DNA of 42,660 nucleotides from an uncultured Bacteroidota bacterium (GTDB lineage: Bacteria; Bacteroidota; Bacteroidia; Bacteroidales; VadinHA17), in the NCBI GenBank assembly GCA_903824785.1, contig CAIJYD010000114.1, forward strand, positions 1 through 42,660, written 5' to 3'. The position numbers were made by a program, and so were the translations under genes. Below are positions 26,423 to 35,451 of the stretch, piece after piece (the first letter of the stretch is position 1; each line of letters opens with the position of its first letter). The notes beneath the pieces are model-generated. The model was not told the origin of the DNA. It did not search any database and was given only the letters and a program-made list of their open reading frames with translations.

Positions 26423-27196
26423 ATGATCTCAAAATTAGCCTTTATACATCCCGATGCCAGATTAGGTAATGAGGTTATTATTGAACCTTTTGCCTATATC
26501 GCAGGAAATGTAATTATCGGTGACGGAACCTGGATTGGTCCCAATGCCACAATAATGGATGGTGCCAGAATTGGTAAAAACTGTAAGATTTTCCCCTCTT
26601 CAGTTGTTTCAGGTATTCCTCAGGACCTTAAGTTCAGAGGAGAGGATACTACCGCTGAAATCGGCGATAATTCAACCATAAGAGAAGGTGTTACCGTTAA
26701 CAGGGGTACTGCCGCCATGGGGAAGACGGTTGTTGGAAGTGGTTGTCTTCTGATGGCTTATTCTCATATAGGACACGATTGTTTTATCGGCAATAACTGT
26801 ATTATAGGCAATAGTTCCGGGCTGGCCGGCGAAGTAAAAGTGGACGACTGGGCTATCCTCAGCGGAGGCACTCTTGTTCATCAGTTCGCTCGTATCGGTG
26901 CTCATGTAATGATTGGCGGTGGCGCAAAAGTGAGAACGGATGTCCCTCCGTTTATTAAAGCCGACCGCGACCCTCTCTCTTATCTTGGCTTAAATTCAGT
27001 CGGACTGACCCGGCGCGGATTCGATAAAGAGAGGATAGATGAGATTCATAATATCTACAGGGTTATTTATCAGAGCGGCATGAATAATGCACAGTCATTG
27101 GAACAGGTGGAAAAGCAATTCATATCATCACCCGACAGAGATTATATTCTTGAGTTCATAAGAAAATCGGAAAGAGGAATAATCAGATCTAGGTAA
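26423..27196 (+). CDS. lpxA: UDP-N-acetylglucosamine acyltransferase
   Basis: LpxA catalyses the first lipid A step, transfer of a 3-hydroxyacyl chain from ACP to UDP-GlcNAc. The 257-residue protein is a trimeric left-handed beta-helix (about 5-190) of hexapeptide repeats, followed by a helical C-terminal domain (RGFDKERIDEIHNIYRVIY...). The catalytic histidine is His118 in YSHIGHDC. It begins 7 bases after lpxC-fabZ and ends the lpx cluster. Its stop codon is 7 bases from the end of the convergent thiL, with no hairpin terminator visible between them. Confidence 0.97.
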   Translation: MISKLAFIHPDARLGNEVIIEPFAYIAGNVIIGDGTWIGPNATIMDGARIGKNCKIFPSSVVSGIPQDLKFRGEDTTAEIGDNSTIREGVTVNRGTAAMGKTVVGSGCLLMAYSHIGHDCFIGNNCIIGNSSGLAGEVKVDDWAILSGGTLVHQFARIGAHVMIGGGAKVRTDVPPFIKADRDPLSYLGLNSVGLTRRGFDKERIDEIHNIYRVIYQSGMNNAQSLEQVEKQFISSPDRDYILEFIRKSERGIIRSR

Positions 27197-27203
27197 AACT
27201 TTT

Positions 27204-28238
27204 TTATTGCCCCCATCCCTGCGCAGTGATTTCAACTTCTGACCCATCATCACCGGCAATATGATAGCCGGAATCGGATGAAGTCATATATCCTATCACT
27301 TTAACTGATTCTATCATTTTTACCTTTTCAAACTGATCGGGGGGAACCGTGAAAAGCAGTTCATAGTCTTCACCTCCGTTAAGTGCAGGTGTAATGGGAT
27401 CAATATTAAACTCTTCAGCCACCCTTGATGTTTCGTAATCAACAGGTACTTTACTGTAGAATATTTTGCATCCGGTTCCTGATAATTTACATATATGAAT
27501 CAGGTCGGATGCAACTCCCTCTGTAACATCAATCATAGATGTCGGGAGTATTCCTGCCTGCCTGAGTTCATCCAGGGTTTTAACAGGAAATTCCGGTTTA
27601 AGCTGCCGGCCTATAACATATTCAAAACCTGCAAGATCGGGTTGCATTATTTTTTCTTTATCAAATAATCTTCTTTCCCGTTCCAGAAGCTGAAGCCCCA
27701 TAAAGGCTGCTCCGAAATCGCCTGTTACGCAAATTAGATCATTTGTTCCTGCAGTGTCTCTTCTGACAATACTGTTCTTTTCTGCAGAACCAATAGCTGT
27801 AACACCGATAGTTAGTCCGGTAAGCGAGCTGGTAGTATCTCCGCCCACAAGGTCGACCTTGTATTTTTCACATGCAAGATAGATCCCTTCATAGATATCT
27901 TCAATCTGTTCCACTGTGAATCTTGAACCGATTCCAAGGGAGATTAGGATCTGTTCCGGATTTCCGTTCATGGCATAAATATCTGATATCGCCCTGATAA
28001 CTGCTTTATAACCAAGGTGTTTTAATGGTGTATATATCAGGTTGAAATGAATTCCTTCAAGAAGCAGGTCTGTTGAAACAAGAGTCATTAATTGTCCCGA
28101 ATCAATTACAGCTGCATCATCTCCTATACCTGTAACCGTTGATCTGTTTTCAGGATTTGATCTCCTGGTAACATGTTTTATAAGCCCGAATTTTCCAAGC
28201 TCTCTTATTGACGTTTTTTTGTTTTCAGCGTTATTCAT
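27204..28238 (-). CDS. thiL: Thiamine-monophosphate kinase
   Basis: ThiL phosphorylates thiamine monophosphate to thiamine pyrophosphate. The 344-residue protein has the ThiL/PurM fold signatures: ELGKFGLI near the start, GIGDDAAVI (37-45), a metal-binding GGDTTSS, VTGDFGAAFMGLQLL, and DVTEGVASDLIHI with the C-terminal AIR-synthase-like domain (NGGEDYELLFTVP). The length is normal. It appears to be a single-gene unit, convergent with lpxA. The 118-base gap to the DUF4139 gene upstream contains no promoter I can assign with confidence. No thiamine-biosynthesis neighbours or TPP riboswitch were recognised. Confidence 0.95.
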   Translation of the reverse strand: MNNAENKKTSIRELGKFGLIKHVTRRSNPENRSTVTGIGDDAAVIDSGQLMTLVSTDLLLEGIHFNLIYTPLKHLGYKAVIRAISDIYAMNGNPEQILISLGIGSRFTVEQIEDIYEGIYLACEKYKVDLVGGDTTSSLTGLTIGVTAIGSAEKNSIVRRDTAGTNDLICVTGDFGAAFMGLQLLERERRLFDKEKIMQPDLAGFEYVIGRQLKPEFPVKTLDELRQAGILPTSMIDVTEGVASDLIHICKLSGTGCKIFYSKVPVDYETSRVAEEFNIDPITPALNGGEDYELLFTVPPDQFEKVKMIESVKVIGYMTSSDSGYHIAGDDGSEVEITAQGWGQ

Positions 28239-28356
28239 TTTGTTTGTTTTTATTAGCAGGAGTCAGCAGTATCAATGGGAAACTTAATGATAGTTCTTCC
28301 CTGTGATTTAGCAGATCAATGCATATTTTCAAAAGAGCAGGTAAGTGATAGTTCGG

Positions 28357-29973
28357 TTATTCAAGTATTACAGTTTTATCTTTTGGGTATCTGACAGAAT
28401 AAGTCAGTACTATCTGCCTGGTTTCCTGTGGCTTAATTTCAAGATCCCATTTTATTTCGCCGGTCTCTCCGTTATGCCGTCCTCCGGATAATTCAATTGG
28501 CTCAACAGTTATGCCGCTATTTGACGAAACAGGAATCTGATCGTTGAGTGTAATCTTAACAGTTGTTGCTTTATTATTTCTTACTGTCAGCAGGAATGAA
28601 TATGTCTCTGTTTTGTTTGAACCGATTACTTTTTTACTTGTGTAATCTTTCCGTTTTTCTCTTTTTACGAGTATGCTGTTGTCTGTTCCAAGAGAGAGGG
28701 TAAGAGTATCCGTAAGCTGGTTTACAGAAAGATTTGATTTCCCGACAAATGAATTTTCAAAATAGAGTGTAGCTTCACCATTCTGAAGGCTCAGTTTGGC
28801 CCAGTCGGTTATATTTGCTGTAAGGTATGCCAGAGATGATAATTTTGGCAGAGTAACATATTTGTATTCAGCCGGTGCCGTAAGTCGCTGAATTTCAATC
28901 GTCTGTATTTTTCCATCAGACGCGATGGAGCAGGGAATGGAAACGTCGAAGGTTATCGTAGTCTCACCTGTCTGTTTTTCAACAGGGGCAGGAACGGCTT
29001 CCAGAGCTCTGGTTTCTCTCCTGATATCAGCAGTCTCTTTTTGCATCATAACCTGCGCTTCGCTGATGTTTATAGCTGAGGCGGCTCCTTTCATCATTAG
29101 CTGAACAGGATAATTGAAATCGATCCACCAGGGATATAAAACCGGAATATCGCCGGCTACCCACGGGGTGGCATTTGAGAAACTGAGCCTGACATCTTTC
29201 CAAGAAACGCCGGAATTCTGATAAATATTGGCTTTATAAAATATGGTTACAGGATTCTTAATATCATCAACCCTGATATCGTATGACGGATACCAGCCGC
29301 AGTTTGTCACTACATAGCTGAAGAAGAATTTCCCTGAAACCTGTTTCTCAGATGTAACCGTTACTGAGATTTCGCCGGATGGCAACTGTTGACGGCCAAG
29401 TTTTTCTGAAATCTGCTGCTGAAGAGCAATTATCTGCTTTTCATACTCTTTTATTATCCGTGTCTTTTTAAGAGTTGTCATTGCAACCTGTTCCATGTTA
29501 CTGGTATACAGTTCCATTACATTTTTCAATTGTTCCATTGTAAAGGTTGTTTCCTTAACCAGAATTGCCCGGTTGGCAATAAGGAAAGCCTCTTTTTCCC
29601 TGAGGACACTCAATGAGGCCTTTTCGTCTTCAATTTTAATCTGAAGTGCTTCTGTCTGACTCCTTATGCTTTTTATTTCCGGAGCATCTTCCAGGTTCTG
29701 CAGATAATTGTTCTGATGATTGACTGAAAGAATGGTAAAATCTCCGGTTCCTTTCACCTGTATGCTCTGAACATCAATATAGGGAGAGAGTCCTGAAAGC
29801 TTAAGGATCGTTTTTCCTGTATTAAGCGAAACAACCGACTCCTGGTCGATCTGAGCCCGGTCAGGAAAAACAGTAACATGCTTTATTTCAGCCGATATAT
29901 CCTTGTCAGCCTGAGCGGAAAGGTTTAAAATAAATGAAAACAAAAATATTGAAGTGATGGCTGATTTATTCAT
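28357..29973 (-). CDS. DUF4139 / MuiA-family exported protein
   Basis: A 538-residue exported protein of the DUF4140-DUF4139 family, sometimes annotated mucoidy inhibitor MuiA; its biochemical function is unknown. It has a Sec signal peptide (about 1-21, ending LSAQA). The conserved N-terminal DUF4140 part follows (HVTVFPDRAQI ... LKLSGLSPYIDVQSIQVKG). A coiled-coil region lies at about 95-190 (EALQIKIEDEKASLSVLREKE). The C-terminal DUF4139 beta-rich domain contains VVTNCGWYPSYDIRV, SFSNATPW and a closing ETRQIVLTYSVRYPKD. No lipobox is present, so a soluble periplasmic location is likely. It is flanked by thiL and a divergent nitronate monooxygenase-like gene; neither explains its role. Confidence 0.88.
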   Translation of the reverse strand: MNKSAITSIFLFSFILNLSAQADKDISAEIKHVTVFPDRAQIDQESVVSLNTGKTILKLSGLSPYIDVQSIQVKGTGDFTILSVNHQNNYLQNLEDAPEIKSIRSQTEALQIKIEDEKASLSVLREKEAFLIANRAILVKETTFTMEQLKNVMELYTSNMEQVAMTTLKKTRIIKEYEKQIIALQQQISEKLGRQQLPSGEISVTVTSEKQVSGKFFFSYVVTNCGWYPSYDIRVDDIKNPVTIFYKANIYQNSGVSWKDVRLSFSNATPWVAGDIPVLYPWWIDFNYPVQLMMKGAASAINISEAQVMMQKETADIRRETRALEAVPAPVEKQTGETTITFDVSIPCSIASDGKIQTIEIQRLTAPAEYKYVTLPKLSSLAYLTANITDWAKLSLQNGEATLYFENSFVGKSNLSVNQLTDTLTLSLGTDNSILVKREKRKDYTSKKVIGSNKTETYSFLLTVRNNKATTVKITLNDQIPVSSNSGITVEPIELSGGRHNGETGEIKWDLEIKPQETRQIVLTYSVRYPKDKTVILE

Positions 29974-30212
29974 AATTCATATATTATTGGCAATATAAAG
30001 TTAAGGTTTTTTTTATACAATGAAATAGAGTTCTTCTGTTGCAGGAGGTATCAGCCTTCAGGCGTTAAGAATCAGAAAAGTAAAGACAGATTATATTTTA
30101 GAAAGGTGTTTTCGGGCAGGTAATAGAATCAGGTTAAGATATGTTAAATATCTCTTTCCATACTCCTGCTCGGGGAAAATGCATATATTCGCACTAAATT
30201 AATATACTCAAA

Positions 30213-31280
30213 ATGAATCGACTAAGAATAGGAAACCTTTCAATTGCAGTCCCAATAATTCAGGGCGGGATGGGGGTGGGAATTTCTCTCTCAGGGCTTG
30301 CATCAGCTGTTGCAAATGAAGGTGGGGCAGGGGTTATTTCAAGTGCCGGACTTGGTCTTCTGTATAAAGATTTTTCATCAGATTTTCTGGAAGCAAGTAT
30401 TCACGGCCTGAAAGAAGAGATTCGTAAGGCGCGTGAAAAGACTCTGGGTGTAATTGGGGTAAATGTAATGGTTGCTATGACCAATTTCACCGATATGATC
30501 AAGACCGCCATCTCTGAAAAGGTCGATTTAATTACTGCCGGTGCAGGTCTTCCTCTGGATCTTCCATCCTTTTTGAAAAAAGACAGTATCACAAAACTGA
30601 TACCCATTGTCTCATCAGCCAGGGCTGCAAAAATTATCTGCGAAAAATGGAAAGCAAACTACGATTACCTTCCTGATGCCGTTATCGTGGAAGGACCAAA
30701 AGCAGGCGGACATCTGGGCTTTAAAGAGGAGCAGATAAATGATATGGATTATTCGCTTGAAAAACTGGTTCCTGAAATAGTTCTCGAACTGAAAGTGTTT
30801 GAAGATAAGTATAATACAAAAATTCCCCTTATTGCTGCCGGGGGAATCTATACCGGTGAAGATATTCATAAGATCCTTAATCTGGGAGCTTCAGGAGTAC
30901 AGATGGGTACACGGTTTGTAACTACCGATGAATGTGATGCTTCTCTGGCTTTTAAGCAGGCTTATATTGATGCCGTAAGCACGGATATTGAAATTATTAA
31001 GAGCCCTGTTGGCATGCCGGGCAGGGCTATCCTGAGTAACTTCATAACCAAAGTGCGGGAGGGAAAGAAGCAACCCAAAAAATGTCCTTTCAAATGTATC
31101 AAAACTTGTGATATCTCAAAAAGCCCTTATTGTATAATAGTTGCGCTTATAAATGCACTTAAGGGTAATTTCGAACACGGCTATGCGTTTGCCGGTGCAA
31201 ACGCCTTTAGGGCAACAAAGATCTCTTCAGTAAAAGAGATCTTTCAGTCACTGATAAAAGAATACAAGGAGGTCAATTAG
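30213..31280 (+). CDS. Nitronate monooxygenase / FabK-like FMN oxidoreductase
   Basis: A 355-residue TIM-barrel FMN enzyme of the 2-nitropropane dioxygenase / nitronate monooxygenase family, which also includes enoyl-ACP reductase FabK. Sequence support: PIIQGGMGVG at the start, the glycine-rich AGGIYTGEDI and GASGVQMGTRFV phosphate-binding segments, and His167 in EGPKAGGHLGF at the usual catalytic position. A C-terminal cysteine cluster (C291, C295, C299, C307 in CPFKCIKTCD...YC) is spaced like a metal or Fe-S site and is absent from the simplest family members. I recall it in a subgroup found in several anaerobes. The substrate cannot be told from sequence. A weak -7-like TATATTCG lies at 30184-30191. 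Confidence 0.85.
   Translation: MNRLRIGNLSIAVPIIQGGMGVGISLSGLASAVANEGGAGVISSAGLGLLYKDFSSDFLEASIHGLKEEIRKAREKTLGVIGVNVMVAMTNFTDMIKTAISEKVDLITAGAGLPLDLPSFLKKDSITKLIPIVSSARAAKIICEKWKANYDYLPDAVIVEGPKAGGHLGFKEEQINDMDYSLEKLVPEIVLELKVFEDKYNTKIPLIAAGGIYTGEDIHKILNLGASGVQMGTRFVTTDECDASLAFKQAYIDAVSTDIEIIKSPVGMPGRAILSNFITKVREGKKQPKKCPFKCIKTCDISKSPYCIIVALINALKGNFEHGYAFAGANAFRATKISSVKEIFQSLIKEYKEVN
31217..31244 (+). other. Perfect hairpin inside the 3' end of the nitronate monooxygenase-like gene
   Basis: AAAGATCTCTT (31217-31227) pairs perfectly with 31234-31244 around a 6-base loop, an 11-bp stem. It lies about 35 bases before the stop codon, inside codons for TKISSVKEIF. There is no T run after it, so it is not a standard terminator. 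It may stabilise the 3' end of the message or be a chance result of codon choice. Confidence 0.4.
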
Positions 31281-31289
31281 TTTAAAAGA

Positions 31290-32696
31290 CTATTTTATCA
31301 GTTCAATATAGCTGACTGCTCCTGATACTTCCCCTTTATTAGCCATAGGGCAGCCTGGAACAGGGCAGTTGATTATTTTATGTTCTTTATTATCAGCAGG
31401 TTCCCAACCCATTATTAAATACAGAGTAAAAAATCCGATTACATAAGCTACAGCTACATGCCATCCGCTTTTTACCCATAGAATAACATTTCTCGATTCA
31501 GGAAACTTATTTGTTATTGCAACTCCTGCTGATGAACCGAACCAGATCATTGATCCTCCGAATCCTACACTGTATGCCAGCATTCCCCAGTCATAATGAC
31601 CCTGATCGAGGCAAAGCTTGGTGAGTGGAATGTTATCGAAGACAGCTGAAAGAAATCCGAGAGCCAGAGCAGTCATCCAGGAGGCATCAGGTAGCTCTTC
31701 AACAGGCATCAGTGAAGCACAAAAGACCAGACAAAGCAGGAAAATTGTTCCTTTAATTGCTCCGGGGATCTCGCTCCATGGGACAGGCCGAAGAAATGTT
31801 CCGATTAAAATGGCTATCCATACTCCCAGTGCAGGCATGTCGTAAAGGATATTGGAGATGATAGCACCGGCGAGGATAAGACCAACATTGAATATTTTTA
31901 CCCAGTCAATTTTTGCATCGGGACTTGCATCTTTTTGTATTCTCTGGTATTTGTCCTGCTGACGTGAAGCAAAATATGAAAAGAAGAGAAGAGCAATACC
32001 GGCAGCAATAAAACCGTGTAAAACATTAAATGCGCTTACTCCGTCAATCCACATCATGGTTGTTGTTGTATCGCCAACGACGCTTCCGCTGCCACCGGCA
32101 TTACTTGCAGCAACAATGGCTGCGACATAACCTATATGGACTTTTTTCCTGAAAACTACCAGGGCAATACTGCCTCCGATAAGTGCAGCAGCTATATTAT
32201 CAAGGAATGATGACAAAACAAATACGAAAATCAACAGGATAAATGGTCCTTTCCAGTCATCCGGAAGAAATCTTGGCAACACATCCGGAACACCTGACTC
32301 TTCAAATATTTTGGAAAGAATTGCAAACCCAAGCAGCAATCCCAGGAGGTTAAGAATAATACCCCATTCACCCTGACGTAATCCTTTATCCATAATTTGC
32401 TCACTCATAGGGTTCTCCCCGAAAATATGCTCCATAAAATGAAAGCCCGGGTCAAAAACCAGCTTAAAGGTCAGTAATACAGCAAGTCCTGTGACTGCAA
32501 CCCAGAATGTCTGCTTATGAAACAGCGCAACACCCAGAAGGATAAGTCCGAATATTATAAACTCTACTCTTACCGGTCCTATTGAAGGAACCGTTCCTCC
32601 TGCAGCAAAAAGAGAGAGGGGTGATAGTAAAATTACTGTCAGCATGAACAATTTTCTGCTGTTGTCCAAGATCAGTGGTTTAAAATAATTTTTCAT
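31290..32696 (-). CDS. Ion transporter (IT) superfamily permease, NhaD/citrate-transporter-like
   Basis: A 468-residue inner-membrane transporter with about 11-12 membrane segments. It has two copies of the superfamily's re-entrant motif: FLDNIAAALIGGS ... ASNAGGSGSVVGDTTTTMMW in the first half, and VFDNIPLTKL ... GFGGSMIWFGSSAGVAI in the second. These fit the NhaD Na+/H+ antiporter or citrate/dicarboxylate branches; the sequence does not decide between them. The N-terminus (MLTVILLSPLSLFAAGG) looks like a cleavable or first hydrophobic segment. The C-terminal tail holds CPVPGCP, a paired-cysteine motif outside the membrane. It converges on the nitronate monooxygenase-like gene with 9 bases between stops. 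The 439-base upstream region is shared with the suf operon. Confidence 0.82.
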   Translation of the reverse strand: MKNYFKPLILDNSRKLFMLTVILLSPLSLFAAGGTVPSIGPVRVEFIIFGLILLGVALFHKQTFWVAVTGLAVLLTFKLVFDPGFHFMEHIFGENPMSEQIMDKGLRQGEWGIILNLLGLLLGFAILSKIFEESGVPDVLPRFLPDDWKGPFILLIFVFVLSSFLDNIAAALIGGSIALVVFRKKVHIGYVAAIVAASNAGGSGSVVGDTTTTMMWIDGVSAFNVLHGFIAAGIALLFFSYFASRQQDKYQRIQKDASPDAKIDWVKIFNVGLILAGAIISNILYDMPALGVWIAILIGTFLRPVPWSEIPGAIKGTIFLLCLVFCASLMPVEELPDASWMTALALGFLSAVFDNIPLTKLCLDQGHYDWGMLAYSVGFGGSMIWFGSSAGVAITNKFPESRNVILWVKSGWHVAVAYVIGFFTLYLIMGWEPADNKEHKIINCPVPGCPMANKGEVSGAVSYIELIK

Positions 32697-32865
32697 TCAT
32701 CAGGTTTTAAAATGGATATTCTCACTTTTTGAAAATGCGCGGCAATTTAAAAATATTTTTTACTATTTCTGCAATTAATATTATTTCACATTAATAATAT
32801 TGGTGGGTAGCCTCCATTTATCTCAAATTTCCTGAAATTTTCTGTCGTAAATCTTCTGTTTTTTA

Positions 32866-32873
32866 TATTTTTG
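32866..32873 (+). promoter_or_regulatory. Candidate -7 element of the suf operon
   Basis: TATTTTTG followed by CA matches the Bacteroidota -7 consensus. The -33 region is weak (TTCTG about 21 bases upstream). If it is used, the leader before sufB is about 255 bases and contains the GGAAAT repeats. A second, weaker -7-like sequence, TCAATTTG at 33063-33070, would place the repeats just upstream of the start of transcription instead. Confidence 0.4.
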
Positions 32874-33019
32874 CATGTTTATTTAGATTAATTACAATTA
32901 AGGTGTTGGACGGGATTGGTTTCAGACTAAATAATTCTTGTGAAAACACTTGAGAGATTTTGTAAATAAGTTATTAAGCGCGGAATAAAAACAAAATTGA
33001 TTTTTTATATCCCTTTAAG

Positions 33020-33063
33020 ATGAGGGAAATAGCCGGGAAATATGAAGGAAATAGCCGGGAAAT
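33020..33063 (+). repeat. Tandem 22-bp repeat with four GGAAAT hexamers on an 11-bp period
   Basis: Two adjacent 22-base units (33020-33041 and 33042-33063) differ at one position. Each unit holds two GGAAAT hexamers, so the block has four, starting at 33025, 33036, 33047 and 33058, exactly 11 bases apart. That is close to one helical turn, so all four face the same side of the DNA. It lies 73-116 bases upstream of the sufB start codon. A cooperative regulator site is the natural inference; none is proven. Confidence 0.75.
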
Positions 33064-33135
33064 CAATTTGCAGAATAACAAAAGGATCAAAGGATTGTTC
33101 TTGTTATGTAGGTAAATGACCTTGAGAAATTAGAG

Positions 33136-34584
33136 ATGGAAAAAGATCAGGATAAGATATTAAGTGATGTAACCTCAGGTGAATACAAATACGGGTTCTA
33201 TTCCGATATTGAAATGGACCGGATACCCAAAGGATTAAGTGAGGAGGTGGTAAGAATTATCTCCTCAATGAAGAATGAACCTGAATGGCTTCTTGAATCC
33301 CGGCTGAAAGCATACCGCCACTGGCTTACAATGAAGATGCCCTCATGGCCAAATCTTAAAATACCTCATATTGATTATCAGGAAATTATATTCTATGCTG
33401 CACCGAAAAAAAGGCCTCTCCTTAACAGTATTGACGATATTGACCCCGAACTGAAAAGAACATTCGACAAACTCGGAATCCCACTTGAGGAGCAGAAACA
33501 TCTTGCCGGTGTTGCTGTTGACGCGGTTATTGACAGTGTTTCGGTAAAGACAACATTTAGAGAGACACTGGCTGAAATGGGAATAATCTTCTGTTCATTC
33601 AGCGATGCGGTTAAAGAATATCCCGATCTGGTTAAAAGATATATGGGCTCAGTTGTTCCATATACCGATAACTTTTTTGCCGCTCTCAACTCTGCTGTTT
33701 TCAGCGATGGTTCTTTCTGTTATATTCCAAAAGGGGTAAGGTGCCCTATGGAGCTCTCAACCTATTTCAGAATAAACTCAGCAAATACAGGTCAGTTTGA
33801 AAGGACTCTTCTGGTAGCTGATGAAGAGAGTTATGTTAGTTATCTCGAAGGTTGTACAGCTCCTTCACGTGATGAAAATCAGCTTCACGCTGCAATTGTG
33901 GAAATAATTGTTGAAAAAAACGCGGAAGTAAAATATTCTACTGTTCAGAACTGGTATCCGGGAAATAAGGAAGGTAAAGGGGGAATATTCAATTTTGTTA
34001 CGAAAAGGGGAATTTGCAAGGGAGAGAATTCAAAGATTTCATGGACACAGATTGAAACAGGCTCGGCAATTACCTGGAAATATCCTTCATGTATCCTTCG
34101 CGGCGACAATTCAATTGGTGAATTCTATTCGGTTGCTGTTACAAACAATCATCAGCAAGCCGATACAGGGACCAAGATGATCCATATCGGGAAAAATACA
34201 AAGAGCACAATTGTTTCAAAAGGGATCTCTGCAGGAAAGGGTCAGAATAGCTACAGAGGACTCGTTAAAGTTCTCAAAAATGCAGCATTTGCCAGGAGTT
34301 TTTCCCAGTGCGATTCTTTATTGCTTGGCGATAAATGCGGAGCTCATACATTCCCGTATCTCGAAGTTGATAACCAGACTGCCATTGTTGAGCATGAAGC
34401 TACTACTTCAAAAATAGGGGAAGATCAGATTTTTTACTGTAACCAGAGAGGTATTGCAACAGAGGATGCTATTGGCCTTATTGTTAACGGATATGCCCGC
34501 GAGGTAATTAATAAGCTGCCAATGGAATTTGCTGTTGAAGCTCAAAAGCTTCTGCAGATAAGCCTTGAAGGAAGTGTTGGATAG
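33136..34584 (+). CDS. sufB: Fe-S cluster assembly scaffold SufB
   Basis: SufB is the scaffold subunit of the SufBC2D complex on which iron-sulfur clusters are built. The 482-residue product is of normal length and carries the family's landmarks: [13 protein letters not shown], the [22 protein letters not shown] core, [22 protein letters not shown], and [10 protein letters not shown] near the C-terminal beta-helix. The ATG at 33136 follows a GAG just upstream and gives the expected start. It is the first gene of sufB-C-D-S-E plus a SufT-like gene and queG, all on the plus strand with gaps of -4 to 102 bases. No SufA or Rrf2-type regulator gene is adjacent. Confidence 0.97.
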   Translation: MEKDQDKILSDVTSGEYKYGFYSDIEMDRIPKGLSEEVVRIISSMKNEPEWLLESRLKAYRHWLTMKMPSWPNLKIPHIDYQEIIFYAAPKKRPLLNSIDDIDPELKRTFDKLGIPLEEQKHLAGVAVDAVIDSVSVKTTFRETLAEMGIIFCSFSDAVKEYPDLVKRYMGSVVPYTDNFFAALNSAVFSDGSFCYIPKGVRCPMELSTYFRINSANTGQFERTLLVADEESYVSYLEGCTAPSRDENQLHAAIVEIIVEKNAEVKYSTVQNWYPGNKEGKGGIFNFVTKRGICKGENSKISWTQIETGSAITWKYPSCILRGDNSIGEFYSVAVTNNHQQADTGTKMIHIGKNTKSTIVSKGISAGKGQNSYRGLVKVLKNAAFARSFSQCDSLLLGDKCGAHTFPYLEVDNQTAIVEHEATTSKIGEDQIFYCNQRGIATEDAIGLIVNGYAREVINKLPMEFAVEAQKLLQISLEGSVG

Positions 34585-34624
34585 TTAAGTCGAAGATGCT
34601 GACAAACGAAAGGCTCGTAAGTAT

Positions 34625-34659
34625 AAAATTCAAATAGCAAAATTCAAATATCAAATAGC
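34625..34659 (+). repeat. Short A/T-rich direct repeats between sufB and sufC
   Basis: AAAATTCAAATAGC (34625-34638) is followed at once by a copy with one change (34639-34652) and then a half copy, AAATAGC (34653-34659). It is the largest gap in the suf operon (102 bases). The block looks like slippage-type repeats and has no obvious hairpin. Confidence 0.6.
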
Positions 34660-34686
34660 AAAATTTAAAAGTAAGAAAGATATACT

Positions 34687-35451
34687 ATGTTGATTATTAA
34701 AAATTTGAAAGCCTCAATCGGAGGGAAGAGTATATTAAAAGGTATAACACTTGAGGTTAAGCCCGGGGAGATTCACGCAATTATGGGACCTAACGGATCA
34801 GGAAAAAGCACCCTGGCAGCCGTCCTTGCAGGGCGTGAGTTTGTTGAGGTTAATGAAGGAACAGTTTTATACCAGGGTAAAAACCTGCTTGGAATGGCAG
34901 CTGAAGATCGTGCAAAAGAGGGGATCTTCCTTGGTTTTCAGTATCCGATCGAGATACCGGGAGTAAGTATGGTGAATTTCATGAAAACAGCTGTTAATGA
35001 ACACCGTAAGCATAAAGGACTTGATCCTCTGTCAGCATCCGACTTCCTTAAAATGATGCGCGAGAAAAAAGAGATGGTGGAGATTGACTCTAAACTGGCC
35101 AACAGATCTGTCAATGAAGGTTTTTCAGGAGGGGAAAAGAAAAAGAACGAAATCTTCCAGATGGCAATGCTTGAGCCAAGCCTTGCAATACTCGATGAAA
35201 CAGATTCCGGACTCGATATTGATGCTTTGCGTGTTGTTGCCAATGGCGTCAATAAACTTAAAAGGTCCGACAACTCATTCATAGTTATTACCCATTATCA
35301 GAGATTACTCGATTATATAGTGCCTGATGTAGTGCATGTTCTATACGATGGACGTATTGTTAAAACGGCAGGAAAAGAGCTCGCCCTGGAACTTGAAGAA
35401 AAGGGATATGACTGGATTAAGAGAGAGGTCGAAAATAATGTAATAGCATGA
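34687..35451 (+). CDS. sufC: Fe-S cluster assembly ATPase SufC
   Basis: SufC is the ABC-type ATPase of the SufBC2D scaffold; it is cytoplasmic and not a transporter. The 254-residue product has Walker A GPNGSGKS (34-41), signature FSGGE (146-150), Walker B ending Asp170/Glu171, and the SufC-typical phrase ETDSGLDIDALRVV with the switch histidine in ITHYQRLL. Its stop overlaps the sufD start by 4 bases (ATGA), implying coupled translation of the two subunits. Confidence 0.98.
   Translation: MLIIKNLKASIGGKSILKGITLEVKPGEIHAIMGPNGSGKSTLAAVLAGREFVEVNEGTVLYQGKNLLGMAAEDRAKEGIFLGFQYPIEIPGVSMVNFMKTAVNEHRKHKGLDPLSASDFLKMMREKKEMVEIDSKLANRSVNEGFSGGEKKKNEIFQMAMLEPSLAILDETDSGLDIDALRVVANGVNKLKRSDNSFIVITHYQRLLDYIVPDVVHVLYDGRIVKTAGKELALELEEKGYDWIKREVENNVIA

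Larger units (their letters stand above)
32697..33135. other. Intergenic region between the transporter gene and the suf operon
   Basis: A 439-base divergent control region. It holds a candidate suf -7 element (32866-32873) and a phased GGAAAT repeat block (33020-33063). A 25-codon reading frame starting in the second repeat (33042-33119) cannot be called a gene on present evidence. No clear minus-strand promoter for the transporter was found. Confidence 0.5.

Noticed and set aside
31290-32696. Specific call of NhaD Na+/H+ antiporter or citrate carrier
   Set aside because: The motifs fit the ion transporter superfamily as a whole; the substrate cannot be decided from sequence.
34625-34670. 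CRISPR-like array
   Set aside because: Units are 14 bases, A/T-rich and adjacent with no spacers; simple slippage repeats. No cas genes are present.
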